Of a stretch of 64,000 bases of DNA, positions 8,338-17,504 are shown piece after piece; positions within the stretch are counted from its first letter, which is position 1, and the number at the start of each line of letters is the position of its first letter. Origin of the DNA: SIG672 sp045580325. Its GTDB lineage: Bacteria > Bacillota > Clostridia > Oscillospirales > CAG-272. The stretch spans positions 1 through 64,000 of the forward strand of contig JAZNNR010000028.1 in NCBI GenBank assembly GCA_045580325.1, given 5' to 3'. The position numbers were made by a program, and so were the translations under genes. The notes under the pieces are model-generated. The model saw nothing but the letters and a program-made list of their open reading frames with translations, did not search any database and had not been told where the DNA came from.

Positions 8338-10332
8338 TTATTTTTTCTTTGCTTTATGTACGTTTTTATTACGTGTTACCGCTTTTTTATTCTCGCCGCG
8401 CGGCTGTATTGTTTTACCCGATGATCTTCCTGCGCTTGTCCCCTTTCGTCCGTCAGAGTGCGAATTCTTACGTTCGCTCGGCTTTTTGAAGCTATTACCG
8501 TTCTGAAACTGTTTCGGACGGACAAGACAGCCCTGCGTATTGCCTATAAGATCCTCTCTGCCGCATTTACGGAGTGCTTCGCGGACAAGATCAGAGTTTT
8601 CGGGGCGATTAAACTGAAGAAGCGCTCGCTGAAGAGTCTTTCCGTGATAGTCGGACTCGCAGAAGACCTCTTTCATAGTAAGCGGATCGTATCCCGTATA
8701 GAACATTACGGTAGACGCCGTTCCCGGTGTGGGATAATAGTCCTGTACCTGCTCGGGAGAGCAGCCTGTCTTTTTAAGATATTCGGCAAGCTCAACCGCG
8801 TCCGAAAGTCTGCTTCCGGGGTGGCTCGACATAAGATAAGGCACGAGATACTGCTCTTTTCCTACCTCTTTGGTGATCTCAAAAAATCTCTTTCTGAACT
8901 TTTCATACACGCTTATTTCGGGCTTGCCCATACATTTGAGCACGTGATCGCTGCAGTGCTCGGGAGCGACCTTAAGCTGTCCGCTGACGTGATCCTTAAC
9001 AAGCTTTTTGAAAAATCTTTCGTCATTATCGTAAATAAGATAATCGAAACGAATTCCCGATCTTATGAAGACCTTTTTTATTTTAGGGAGCGATTCAACC
9101 TGTCTTAAAAGCTCGATATATTCGCTATGATCGACCTTGAGATTTTTACAGGGAGTCGGTGTAAGACACTTTCTTCCTGCGCACACGCCTTCTGTAAGCT
9201 GTTTATCGCACGCAGGGTATCTGAAGTTTGCAGTAGGACCGCCTATGTCGTGAATATATCCCTTAAATCCGGGCATTTCTGTAATGATCTTCGCTTCACC
9301 GACTACGCTTTCTATACTGCGCGAGCGCACGCTTCTTCCCTGATGAAATGCAAGCGCGCAGAAATTACAAGCGCCAAAGCACCCTCTGTTATGGGTTATC
9401 GAAAACTCGACCTCCTGTATTCCGGGCACACCGCCGTCCTTCAGATACATAGGGTGTACCTTGCGTGTGTAAGGCAGAGCGTAAACTTTGTCGAGCTCTT
9501 CCCTTTCAAGCGGCGGCATCGGAGGATTCTGCACGAGCATTTTATCGCCGTACATTTCGGTAACAGCTCTTCCGCGCACGCTGTCCTGCTCTCTGTACTG
9601 TATTCCGAAAGCCTTGGCATAGGCTTTTTTATCGTTTTTAACCTCGTCAAATGACGGAGAGCTTACCGATTCAAAATGAATAATATCGTCAGCCTTTGTG
9701 AGATATACAGTTCCGCGCACGTCGTGTATCTTCTTGACAGGCACGCCCTTATCGAGAAGCTTTGCAATACGGATAAGAATATTCTCGCCCATTCCGTAAG
9801 TAAGAATATCGGCGCGCGAATCGACAAGAACAGAGCGTCTTATACGGTTTTCCCAATAATCGTAGTGCGAAAAACGCCTCAGCGACGCTTCAAGACCGCC
9901 GAGTATTATCGGCACATCGCCGTAAGCCTCGCGTATTCTGTTTGAATAAACGATAGTAGCTCTATCGGGGCGCAGTCCCGCTTTGCCGCCCGGAGAATAA
10001 TAATCGTACGAGCGTTTCTTTTTCGATGCAGTATAATGCGCTACCATCGAGTCAATATTTCCCGCACTTACGAGAAATCCGAGCCTTGGTCTGCCAAAGC
10101 GCTTGAAGTCCTCACAGCTTTTATAATCGGGCTGTGAGAGTATCGCAACTCTGAAGCCTTCCGCTTCAAGAACTCTTGATATTATCGCAGTTCCGAATGA
10201 CGGATGGTCAACGTAGGCATCTCCCGTAACGTAAACAAAGTCGGGTGCAGACCAGCCTAGCGCATCACATTCTTCTTTTGTTACCGGAAGAAAAGTTTCT
10301 CCGATACGCGGTGTTTTTTCGGTGTTTTTCAT
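8338..10332 (-). CDS. ygiQ: YgiQ family radical SAM protein
   Basis: This 664-residue protein matches the YgiQ family: an N-terminal domain beginning FLPVTKEECDALGWSAPDFVYVTGDAYVDHPSFG, then a radical SAM core with the cluster motif CFGACNFC near residue 317, followed by the YgiQ-typical DIGGPTANFR, CAGRKCLTPTPCKNL and VAPEH. The reaction of YgiQ is not established. The last about 55 residues are a Lys/Arg/Ser-rich tail (KKPSERKNSHSDGRKG ...), suggesting nucleic-acid or ribosome contact. It is transcribed separately from the infB operon, which ends at the terminator upstream. Confidence 0.93.
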   Translation of the reverse strand: MKNTEKTPRIGETFLPVTKEECDALGWSAPDFVYVTGDAYVDHPSFGTAIISRVLEAEGFRVAILSQPDYKSCEDFKRFGRPRLGFLVSAGNIDSMVAHYTASKKKRSYDYYSPGGKAGLRPDRATIVYSNRIREAYGDVPIILGGLEASLRRFSHYDYWENRIRRSVLVDSRADILTYGMGENILIRIAKLLDKGVPVKKIHDVRGTVYLTKADDIIHFESVSSPSFDEVKNDKKAYAKAFGIQYREQDSVRGRAVTEMYGDKMLVQNPPMPPLEREELDKVYALPYTRKVHPMYLKDGGVPGIQEVEFSITHNRGCFGACNFCALAFHQGRSVRSRSIESVVGEAKIITEMPGFKGYIHDIGGPTANFRYPACDKQLTEGVCAGRKCLTPTPCKNLKVDHSEYIELLRQVESLPKIKKVFIRSGIRFDYLIYDNDERFFKKLVKDHVSGQLKVAPEHCSDHVLKCMGKPEISVYEKFRKRFFEITKEVGKEQYLVPYLMSSHPGSRLSDAVELAEYLKKTGCSPEQVQDYYPTPGTASTVMFYTGYDPLTMKEVFCESDYHGKTLQRALLQFNRPENSDLVREALRKCGREDLIGNTQGCLVRPKQFQNGNSFKKPSERKNSHSDGRKGTSAGRSSGKTIQPRGENKKAVTRNKNVHKAKKK

Positions 10333-10359
10333 TTATATAAATCCTTTTTCTTAACTCAA

Positions 10360-10403
10360 AACCGCTGTAACAGAGATCTGTTTTAATCCCCGATACAGCG
10401 GTT
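10360..10403 (-). terminator. Terminator of the rimP-infB operon
   Basis: A perfect 10-bp stem (AACCGCTGTA / TACAGCGGTT) with a 24-nt loop, read on the minus strand into TTTTG. Confidence 0.75.
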
Positions 10404-10409
10404 TCAAAA

Positions 10410-12965
10410 TTACTGTTTTACTTCAACTATTTCAAACGCTTCAAGAATATCGCCAATCTTGATGTCGTTGAATTTTTCAAGTCCTATACCGCATTCATAT
10501 CCCTGTGCGACTTCCTTGACGTCGTCCTTGAAACGACGGAGCGAGGAGATCTTGTCTTCGAATATAACGATACCGTCGCGAACTACTCTTATTTGAGCAT
10601 TTCTTGTTACCTTACCGTCCTGAACGTAAGAACCTGCGATAGTTCCTGCGCCGGGAACATGGATAGTCTGACGAACCTCAATATGTCCGAGAAGCTCTTC
10701 CTTAAATTTAGGAGCGAGCATACCTTTCATAGCGGCTTCGATCTCGTTAAGGCAATCGTAAATGATTCGGTAGGTACGGATATCGACCTTTTGTCTTTCC
10801 GCACTGTCTATCGCACCCTTATCAGGACGAACGTTAAATCCTACGATAATAGCGTTGGATGCGGCTGCGAACATAACGTCGCTCTCGGTAATTCCGCCGA
10901 CTGCGCTATGAATAACGTTGACCTTGACTTCTTCGTTTGTGAGCTTGAGAAGCGATGCCTTTACAGCCTCGGCAGATCCGCCGACGTCGGCTTTAACAAC
11001 GATATTAAGCTCTTTTGCACCCTCGGAGATCTGTGCAAAGAGATCGTCAAGGCTGACCTTGGATGCTGCTTTGAACTGTTCCTCTTTACTCTTTGCCTTT
11101 CTCTGTTCGGCAAGCTCACGAGCCATACGCTCATCCTTAACTGCGTTGAACTCATCGCCCGAGCTCGGAACCTCGTCAAGACCGATGATCTCAACAGAGT
11201 CCGAAGGACCTGCGATCTTAACGTTTCTGCCTCTGTCGTCCGTCATAGCACGTACACGTCCTACCGACGTTCCTGCAATAACCGTATCACCGAGTCTGAG
11301 TGTACCGTTCTGAACGAGAACTGTCGCAACAGGCCCTCTGCCCTTATCAAGACGGGCTTCGATAATAGTACCCTTAGCGGCACGGTTGGGGTTAGCGCGG
11401 AGATTCTTCATTTCTGCAATAAGAAGAACAGATTCAAGAAGATCATCGATACCCATTCCTGTAAGTGCCGAAACAGGTACGCAGATAGTATCTCCGCCCC
11501 ATTCTTCGGGAATGATCTCATACTGTGTAAGCGTCTGCTTTACCATATCGGGATTTGCGGTAGGTTTATCCATCTTATTTATCGCAACGATAATTTCAAC
11601 GCCTGCCGCTTTTGCGTGGTTGATAGCTTCTATTGTCTGAGGCATAATTCCGTCGTCTGCCGCAACTACGAGGATAGCAATATCGGTAACCATCGCCCCT
11701 CTTGCTCTCATAGACGTAAATGCTTCGTGTCCGGGAGTATCAAGGAAGGTAATATCCTTGCCGTTTATATGAGTCTTATACGCACCGATATGCTGTGTAA
11801 TACCGCCTGCCTCGCCTGCGGTAACGTGTGCGTTTCTGATTCTGTCAAGAATTGAAGTCTTACCGTGGTCAACGTGTCCCATTACAACTACGACGGGAGC
11901 ACGCTCAACGAGGCTTTCCTCTGTATCCTCGCTTTCATCGAAGAGCTTTTCTTCGATAGTAACGACAATTTCCTTTGTTACTATCGCGCCGAGCTCAGTA
12001 CCCACGTATTCTGCGGTATCATAGTCAACTGTCTGGTTAACGGTTGCCATAATTCCGAGTCCGAAGAGCTTCTTTATAACCTCAGCAGCTGTTACCTTAA
12101 GTCTTGATGCGAGCTCGCCTACCGTTATTTCATCGGGAACTGTGATAGATACCTGCTGCTTAACGGGTGGCTGCTTTTCCTGCTTTTTATTATTCTTCTG
12201 CGACTGAACGCTTCTTACTCGTCCGTCGTTGTTCTGAACCTGATTATTCTGTTTCTTGCCAAACTTTTGACGCTGTGAAGAGGACTGCGAGGATTTATCA
12301 TAGCTTTCATAACGCTCAAGACGTGTATCATACTTAGAAAGGTCAATGTTATTTGCACGTGTATCTACGACCTTAGTTCCCGCGCGACGTCCGGAGAAAT
12401 CGTCAGAGCGGATAACGGTTACAGCCTCGTTTTTATCTGTCTTAGCAGTGTTCGGCTGAGGACGAAGCACCTGAGCATTATTTTTAACCCTATCCTTTTC
12501 CTTATCCTTTTTAACGTTTTTAGGAGTATTTTGACCTTGGTTCAAGGGATTTGCAAATCTATCCTTCTTCTCTGTCTTTTCAGGAGCAGGCTTCGGCTTT
12601 GCTGCCTCTGCAGTTTCGGGCGCTTTTTTAGCGTTCGAAGCTGGCGTAGCATCAGCCTTTTTATCGGTATTCGGCTGAACTGCGTCCTTCTTTTCCGACA
12701 CATTTTCCTGCGCTGTTTCCTTTACAGGTGCAGCCGCTGATTTCGGCAATTTAATCTTAATTTTGCCGTTAAGATAGTCGTTAATATTAGAAATCTGAGT
12801 TTTATTTGAAAAATGGTTTATTACAAAAGCAAATTCGTCCTCCGACAAAGGCGAAGAATGTGTTTTGCCCGCAATACCGTTCTCGGTTAATACCTCAATT
12901 ATTTCCTTGTTTTTTAATCCAAGATCCTTTGCAAGAATGCTGATTTTACAAGTTCCCTGTGCCAT
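10410..12965 (-). CDS. infB: Translation initiation factor IF-2
   Basis: IF-2 positions fMet-tRNA on the 30S subunit and promotes 50S joining. The 851-residue protein has an IF2_N domain (1-55), a long low-complexity linker rich in Lys, Asn, Gln and Ala (about 80-275), a second IF2_N domain (about 280-335), and the GTPase with GHVDHGKT (363-370), DTPGHEAF and NKMDK, then beta-barrel and C-terminal domains. It is longer than Bacillus IF-2 (716) because of the linker. The start codon overlaps the ylxQ stop (TAATG). Confidence 0.98.
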   Translation of the reverse strand: MAQGTCKISILAKDLGLKNKEIIEVLTENGIAGKTHSSPLSEDEFAFVINHFSNKTQISNINDYLNGKIKIKLPKSAAAPVKETAQENVSEKKDAVQPNTDKKADATPASNAKKAPETAEAAKPKPAPEKTEKKDRFANPLNQGQNTPKNVKKDKEKDRVKNNAQVLRPQPNTAKTDKNEAVTVIRSDDFSGRRAGTKVVDTRANNIDLSKYDTRLERYESYDKSSQSSSQRQKFGKKQNNQVQNNDGRVRSVQSQKNNKKQEKQPPVKQQVSITVPDEITVGELASRLKVTAAEVIKKLFGLGIMATVNQTVDYDTAEYVGTELGAIVTKEIVVTIEEKLFDESEDTEESLVERAPVVVVMGHVDHGKTSILDRIRNAHVTAGEAGGITQHIGAYKTHINGKDITFLDTPGHEAFTSMRARGAMVTDIAILVVAADDGIMPQTIEAINHAKAAGVEIIVAINKMDKPTANPDMVKQTLTQYEIIPEEWGGDTICVPVSALTGMGIDDLLESVLLIAEMKNLRANPNRAAKGTIIEARLDKGRGPVATVLVQNGTLRLGDTVIAGTSVGRVRAMTDDRGRNVKIAGPSDSVEIIGLDEVPSSGDEFNAVKDERMARELAEQRKAKSKEEQFKAASKVSLDDLFAQISEGAKELNIVVKADVGGSAEAVKASLLKLTNEEVKVNVIHSAVGGITESDVMFAAASNAIIVGFNVRPDKGAIDSAERQKVDIRTYRIIYDCLNEIEAAMKGMLAPKFKEELLGHIEVRQTIHVPGAGTIAGSYVQDGKVTRNAQIRVVRDGIVIFEDKISSLRRFKDDVKEVAQGYECGIGLEKFNDIKIGDILEAFEIVEVKQ

Positions 12966-13324
12966 TATGCTCTACCTCCCGCGGATTCTCCGTTTTCCGC
13001 ATTGATAAACATTGTTTTATCTATTTTGTTAATTATTGCTTTTGCCATACCCTCGTCGGTTATAGCAACACATACCACATCTGAATCTTTACCGATGATT
13101 TTACCGAGTTCTTCGGCTGTAATGTCGGTTAAGGCAAGAGGTGTTTTATAAAACACGCAAGAGTCGTGTATGCGTTTATATGAATTTTCAGATGCGTCCG
13201 ACGCAAGCAGTACGAGATAGGGCTTCTTTTTGCCTCTTACAGCGTCCCGTACAAGCGTTGTACCAAACACAATATATCCTGCCTTTCGTGCAAGACCAAG
13301 TATCCTTGAAATGTAATTATCCAT
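12965..13324 (-). CDS. ylxQ: L7Ae-family RNA-binding protein YlxQ
   Basis: This 119-residue L7Ae/L30e/S12e/Gadd45 family protein starts ISRILGLARKAGYIVFGTTLVRDAVRGKK, the usual YlxQ N-terminus, with VLLASDAS and KIIGKDSDVVCVAIT typical of the kink-turn-binding fold. It sits between rnpM and infB, the conserved Bacillota order. Its RNA target is not known from the sequence. Confidence 0.9.
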   Translation of the reverse strand: MDNYISRILGLARKAGYIVFGTTLVRDAVRGKKKPYLVLLASDASENSYKRIHDSCVFYKTPLALTDITAEELGKIIGKDSDVVCVAITDEGMAKAIINKIDKTMFINAENGESAGGRA

Positions 13325-13338
13325 TAAATACCCGTTAA

Positions 13339-13614
13339 TTATCCGTTATTTTCAAGTTCTTCCTCGAGAGAAAGATATACCTCTTCGGGTATCTGACACT
13401 CGAGATTTTTTTCAAAGCGTTTAGCTTTTTTTGCCTTTGCAAAGCAAGCTGCATTTTGACAAATATATGCGCCTCTCCCCGATTTCTTTCCTGTAAAATC
13501 AAGAGAAATATCTCCTTCCGGTGATCTTACAAGGCGTATAAGATCCTTTTTCGGAAAAGACTGCATACATCCAAGACATTTTCTGCTTGGAATTTTTTTA
13601 GGCTTAATCGGCAT
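13339..13614 (-). CDS. rnpM: RNase P modulator RnpM (YlxR)
   Basis: This 91-residue YlxR family protein has the N-terminal RKCLGCMQSFPKKDLIRLVRS strand-helix and the signature GRGAYIC with further Cys (NAACFAKAKK). In Bacillus subtilis, YlxR binds RNase P RNA and modulates its activity. It lies in the nusA-infB operon, 14 bp before ylxQ. Confidence 0.92.
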   Translation of the reverse strand: MPIKPKKIPSRKCLGCMQSFPKKDLIRLVRSPEGDISLDFTGKKSGRGAYICQNAACFAKAKKAKRFEKNLECQIPEEVYLSLEEELENNG

Positions 13615-13637
13615 ACCTTTACTCCGTTTTAGCTTTT

Positions 13638-14675
13638 TTATTCAACTCTTATATCGATTTTATATCCTGTAAGTCTTGCGGCAAGACGGGCGTTCTGTCC
13701 CGATTTACCTATCGCAAGCGAGAGTTGATCACTGTCAACGATAACGTGGCAGACCTTTTCGCCGTCAATTACTACTTCCTTTACAGCAGCAGGTGCAAGT
13801 GCGTTTGCAATAAACTCTTCGGGATTTTCGCTATACATAATTATATCGATCTTTTCTCCGCCAAGCTCATTGATAATATTCTGAATTCTAGATCCGTGCG
13901 AACCGATACAAGCACCGATAGGATCGACGGATTCATCTCTCGACCAAACTGCCATCTTTACTCTTGAGCCTGCTTCACGTGTGATAGCCTTGATAGTAAC
14001 AGTTCCGCTCTGTATTTCGGGAATGTCGTTTTCGAACATTCTCTTTACCATATGAGAGTGTGTTCTCGAAAGAGTTACGATAGGACCTTTAAGAGAATCC
14101 TTACTTACCTCTGTTACGAACACCTTTATATGCTGACCGACAATGAAGGTTTCTCCGGGGATCTGCTCGCTCTTAAGAAGAGTTGCGATGCTTGTTCCCG
14201 TATCAACGAGAACGTTTCCGTTCTGAGGATCGATCCTCTGAACAGTGGCAGTGATAATTTCTTCTTTCTTGTCCTCGTATTCTTTAATTATCATTCCGCG
14301 CTCAGCTTCTCTGATACCCTGAATTATTACCTGCTTTGCAGTCTGAGCGGAAAGACGCCTGAAGTTCTTTGTTTTGAGTTCAACTTCAACGACACTTCCG
14401 AGCTTGTATCTTTTGCTGAGCTTTTTAGCCTCTTCAAGATAGATGTGATTTATCTCATTATATTCCTCGAAATCGTTATCGACAACCTCGCGAAGCTGGA
14501 ACACTCTTACGTCCTTCTTTGCAGGATCGATAAATACGCGCACATTACTGCTTCCGCCCTGCTCGCGTTTGTATGCACTTACAAGTGCTGCTTCGATCTT
14601 TTCGATCATATACTCCTTCGGGATTCCCTTTTCAGCTTCAAGCTGTTCTAGAGCTTTAAAAAACTCTGCGTTCAT
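13638..14675 (-). CDS. nusA: Transcription termination/antitermination factor NusA
   Basis: NusA binds RNA polymerase and modulates pausing, termination and antitermination. The 345 residues comprise the N-terminal polymerase-binding domain (MNAEFFKALEQLEAEKGI ...), an S1 domain with GNVLVDTG near 150-160, and two KH domains (AVWSRDESVDPIGACIGSHGSRIQ and the final LAIGKSGQNARLAARLTG). It lacks the acidic C-terminal repeats of proteobacterial NusA, as expected for Bacillota. Confidence 0.97.
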   Translation of the reverse strand: MNAEFFKALEQLEAEKGIPKEYMIEKIEAALVSAYKREQGGSSNVRVFIDPAKKDVRVFQLREVVDNDFEEYNEINHIYLEEAKKLSKRYKLGSVVEVELKTKNFRRLSAQTAKQVIIQGIREAERGMIIKEYEDKKEEIITATVQRIDPQNGNVLVDTGTSIATLLKSEQIPGETFIVGQHIKVFVTEVSKDSLKGPIVTLSRTHSHMVKRMFENDIPEIQSGTVTIKAITREAGSRVKMAVWSRDESVDPIGACIGSHGSRIQNIINELGGEKIDIIMYSENPEEFIANALAPAAVKEVVIDGEKVCHVIVDSDQLSLAIGKSGQNARLAARLTGYKIDIRVE

Positions 14676-14726
14676 TTTCAGTCCGTACCTTTCATAAAAA
14701 TAATTTTATTGTTTACTTCTTAAATT

Positions 14727-15203
14727 TTAATTTTCAAAATCAAACACCGTGCTTGCCTTGGAGATCGCACCTCTGTCAAACTCGTGCTTTTCGCCGTCTA
14801 TGCTTATATATATCTTTTCACCGTCTTCACTAACGTCAAGAATTCCTGTAAATTGGCGCAGTCCGTTGTGCGGTGCAAAAAGCTTAATCATTACCTTTTC
14901 TCCGACCGACTTCAGAAAATGCTCTTTTGTGCGAATCGTTCTCTCAAGACCGGGAGAAGAAACCTCCAGATGATAAGCGGTCTCGATAGGATCAGCATCG
15001 TCGAGAAGCGGATCGATAGCTCTGTGTACCTTTTCACAGTCGTTTATATCAATTCCGTTTTCGCTGTCTATCGTTATTCGAAGAAACCACTCAGAGCCTT
15101 CTTTAAGAAATTCAACGTCCCAGACATCGTATCCGAGTTCGTTTATCGGTCCCTCAAGAAGCTCTCTTACGATCACAGCCGTTTTGTTATCGTTTTTAGC
15201 CAA
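14727..15203 (-). CDS. rimP: Ribosome maturation factor RimP
   Basis: RimP is needed for 30S maturation. The protein shows the RimP core LGYDVWDVEFLKEGSEWFLRITID, DCEKVHRAIDPLLD and the diagnostic YHLEVSSPGLERTIRTKEHF. The start is set at the TTG at 15203: the in-frame ATG at 15212 lies only one base after AGGAGG, too close for initiation, whereas the TTG is spaced 10 bases from it. It is the first gene of the rimP-nusA-rnpM-ylxQ-infB operon. Confidence 0.95.
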   Translation of the reverse strand: MAKNDNKTAVIVRELLEGPINELGYDVWDVEFLKEGSEWFLRITIDSENGIDINDCEKVHRAIDPLLDDADPIETAYHLEVSSPGLERTIRTKEHFLKSVGEKVMIKLFAPHNGLRQFTGILDVSEDGEKIYISIDGEKHEFDRGAISKASTVFDFEN

Positions 15204-15245
15204 AACGCACATACCTCCTATGAAAATGCGATAATCATAAAAATC

Positions 15246-15269
15246 GGAAGAGTGCTTTCACACTCTTCC
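15246..15269 (-). promoter_or_regulatory. Terminator-like hairpin in the rimP leader
   Basis: GGAAGAGTG / CACTCTTCC forms a perfect 9-bp stem with a 6-nt loop, followed on the minus strand by GATTTTTATG. It lies within the short leader between the promoter at 15296-15323 and the rimP ribosome binding site, so it may attenuate the nusA-infB operon. Confidence 0.6.
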
Positions 15270-15295
15270 AACCATCACGATCCTTACTATAATAT

Positions 15296-15323
15296 ATTAT
15301 AACATATTTTTTCTAAATTGCAA
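15296..15323 (-). promoter_or_regulatory. Promoter of the rimP-nusA-infB operon
   Basis: TTGCAA, 16 bp, TATAAT on the minus strand, about 90 bp before rimP. Confidence 0.75.
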
Positions 15324-15378
15324 TAGTTTTTAGAAAAAAATCGTATTTATTTTGATTTTTTGGGGTATTAACGCCCTA

Positions 15379-15771
15379 TCAGTTACCATTACTATAGTTT
15401 TTATTGCAATTTGAACAAATTGAATAGCCATCTGCGAGATAAGATTCAAGCTCGCTGCGCGGTCTTACGAGCTTATTTGATTCCTTGATAGTCCCTGCAT
15501 ACGAGCACTTGGTGCTGAGATGTATCTTTTTGCTCGATTTATTGATTATAATATCTTCATCCGATACGTCCTGTGAACCGCTCTCTCCATTTTCGTTTTC
15601 GCCGTCGTTTTTGTCCGAGTTGTCAGAGTTATCTACGCTGTCTTCCGCTTCATCGGGAATTCCCTTTACATCAGTAAGAACAGTAAGACCTGAATTTTTA
15701 TTTGCCTTGCACGATACAAGTCCGGCGGCAAGCAGAAATGCCAAAAGCAATATCAAAATCCTTCTGCGCAT
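15379..15771 (-). CDS. Small lipoprotein with Cys/His metal-binding-like C-terminal domain
   Basis: A type II signal peptide (MRRRILILLLAFLLAAGLVSC) predicts lipidation at Cys21. It is followed by an acidic Asp/Ser/Asn-rich spacer and a compact C-terminal domain with SKKIHLSTKCSY and CSNC. That H-x4-C / C-x2-C arrangement is like the Ada-type zinc module appended to secreted nucleases and lipoproteins of Clostridia, which typically end with a GY-x-PC-x-x-C motif. The function is unknown. The ATG at 15771 is preferred over the TTG at 15783 because GGAG lies 6 bases before it. Confidence 0.7.
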   Translation of the reverse strand: MRRRILILLLAFLLAAGLVSCKANKNSGLTVLTDVKGIPDEAEDSVDNSDNSDKNDGENENGESGSQDVSDEDIIINKSSKKIHLSTKCSYAGTIKESNKLVRPRSELESYLADGYSICSNCNKNYSNGN

Positions 15772-15789
15772 CTTTTTCTCCAAAACAGA

Positions 15790-16104
15790 TTATTTATTAT
15801 GTCTGTCAAGACGGATAATGCCGTAGTCGAGCGCCTCATAAAGACTCTTCTTAGCAAACTGCTCTACAAGTCTTTCGGAAACAGGCTTCGAAGCGTCGGT
15901 GCTGAGTATCTGTCCGACAATGTTTTCGGGCACTTCAAGCTTGATATTCGGGTCTTCGGTCTCAATCGTCTTGTTTCCGAGTATCATAAGAAAAAGAACG
16001 TATTTATCTTCCATACTACCGTAGCAGATAAGATTGTTTTCTCTTACGAGCGGACGGTTTTTATACATAAGGTGTTTACCCTCAAATATGATTTCGTTTT
16101 CCAT
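15790..16104 (-). CDS. Conserved hypothetical protein, 104 aa
   Basis: I do not recognise this protein. It is soluble and mixed alpha/beta, beginning NEIIFEGKHLMYKNRPLVRENNLICYGSMEDKYVLFLMILGNK and ending in a helical segment (VSERLVEQFAKKSLYEALDYGIIRLDRHNK). A GGAGG ribosome binding site precedes the ATG. It is 18 bp upstream of the lipoprotein gene and shares its promoter. The length and sequence character suggest a small regulatory or accessory protein; no catalytic motif is visible. Confidence 0.75.
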   Translation of the reverse strand: MENEIIFEGKHLMYKNRPLVRENNLICYGSMEDKYVLFLMILGNKTIETEDPNIKLEVPENIVGQILSTDASKPVSERLVEQFAKKSLYEALDYGIIRLDRHNK

Positions 16105-16146
16105 ATATTTCTCCTCCGTTTTGTAAAGTTTGATTACTTTCGTTAT

Positions 16147-16175
16147 ATTCTATCACAAACATACTCTTTAATCAA
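16147..16175 (-). promoter_or_regulatory. Promoter of the hypothetical/lipoprotein pair
   Basis: TTGATT, 17 bp, TAGAAT on the minus strand, about 40 bp before the 16104 start codon. Confidence 0.7.
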
Positions 16176-16200
16176 GAGCATATTGTAAATAAATTAAAAT

Positions 16201-17358
16201 TTAATCCCTGATATAAGGTTTTATTCCTTCGTTTTTTGTAATTTCACCCTGAAAAGAGTACGCAAGGTCTGATTTTTCCATAATGTGATACTGTTTTTCG
16301 GACAGCTCTGAAAATTTGTTATGTGCTGATTTAGTCGCAATAACATTTATTTTTGCAGTTTTTGAAAACTCTCGCAAAGCATTCCGTCCTTCCTTGCTGC
16401 TTGCAAGCACTGTCGTATACTGCGGCATCTCGGCAATATCCTCTTTCGTAACGCCGAGAAAAGCGAAGTTAAACGCTCTGCGTATTCTTGCGTCGGTATA
16501 TTTCTTTGTCGCCACCGCGCCAAAAAGTTCGGAAAGTGTTTTAAATTTTCCGCTCTTTGCCGCGTTTATCAGTCTTGACGATAGATCAAAGCTCATTTCG
16601 GGAGCCTGTGCGAGCTTTTCGGGCTCTGCATACGCAAGGAAAAGTATTCCCGCAGTATCCGAGATATTTTGCAAGAATTTCGGTGCTTTCAGAGTTTTTT
16701 CAAATATTTCCTCGGGAATACATTTTTCAAGATTTTCGTTATCAAAAGTGAAAATATACTTTCTACTCTCGGTTGCCGAAAAATCCTTGAAGCGCTTTAT
16801 AAAAAGCGGTTTAATATCGCTTTTGAAGAAATTTATTGCCGATATATATTCAAGAGCGAGAATATCGTTAGGCTTTCTTGAAAGCTCTATGCCGTACATT
16901 CTTTCAAAGGTTTCACTTCTTACCTCGGCATACGATTTTGAGGTGTTTTTATAGTCTGAAAGCGACTTGGCAAGCTCGGTTTCAAAGTCCTTGCTTGAAA
17001 GCTTCTCGGCGCAGTCGGTAATATAATCCTCGTCTGACGATTCGCTGCCAAAGGCTAGATAGTCTATATCACCGAGATTTTCGGCAATAGATACTCCCGC
17101 GCGTGCAAAGGACTGCGCGTAAGAGGCGGACCAAGGAAACGGAAGCTCGAGAACAAGGTCGGCTCCGCAGTCGGCAGCCAGTTCGGCGCGTTTATGTTTT
17201 GACATAACGGCAAGAGTCCCCCTTTGCACGAAATTTCCGCTCATTATACATACGATGCAGACAGGCTCAGGTGCGAAACGCTCGCGTATTCTCTCAAAAA
17301 GTAGTTTGTGCCCGTTATGAAAAGGGTTAAATTCACAAATAACCGCAACTTTTATCAT
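16201..17358 (-). CDS. tmcAL: tRNA(Met) cytidine acetate ligase TmcAL
   Basis: TmcAL (YlbM family) activates acetate with ATP and transfers it to the wobble cytidine of elongator tRNA-Met to form ac4C34. The 385-residue protein has the nucleotidyltransferase motif EFNPFHNGH (HNGH at 14-17), followed by IMSGNFVQRGTLAVMSKHKRAELA and LELPF, which are family hallmarks, and KPNDILALEYI. It lies back-to-back with ackA, which controls the acetate pool; tmcAL and acetate-pathway genes are often neighbours in Bacillota. Confidence 0.93.
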   Translation of the reverse strand: MIKVAVICEFNPFHNGHKLLFERIRERFAPEPVCIVCIMSGNFVQRGTLAVMSKHKRAELAADCGADLVLELPFPWSASYAQSFARAGVSIAENLGDIDYLAFGSESSDEDYITDCAEKLSSKDFETELAKSLSDYKNTSKSYAEVRSETFERMYGIELSRKPNDILALEYISAINFFKSDIKPLFIKRFKDFSATESRKYIFTFDNENLEKCIPEEIFEKTLKAPKFLQNISDTAGILFLAYAEPEKLAQAPEMSFDLSSRLINAAKSGKFKTLSELFGAVATKKYTDARIRRAFNFAFLGVTKEDIAEMPQYTTVLASSKEGRNALREFSKTAKINVIATKSAHNKFSELSEKQYHIMEKSDLAYSFQGEITKNEGIKPYIRD

Positions 17359-17416
17359 TGTTTTTTCCCACTTTTGTAAATTTTTAAATATTTGGGTTTA
17401 TTTTTGCTTTTTTCTA

Positions 17417-17445
17417 TTGAAAAATGGATAAATTTGATATATAAT
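17417..17445 (+). promoter_or_regulatory. Promoter of ackA
   Basis: TTGAAA, 17 bp, TATAAT, about 55 bp before the GGAGG ribosome binding site of ackA. Confidence 0.8.
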
Positions 17446-17504
17446 ATTTAACATATTAGATATTAACACAAAAATTCATATTTGTCAATCGGAGGAAAAA
17501 AATA

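Noticed and set aside
10593..11855. 420-codon open frame antisense to infB
   Set aside because: It is a shadow of infB codon bias; Cys/Asn/Arg-rich without any domain and lacking a ribosome binding site.
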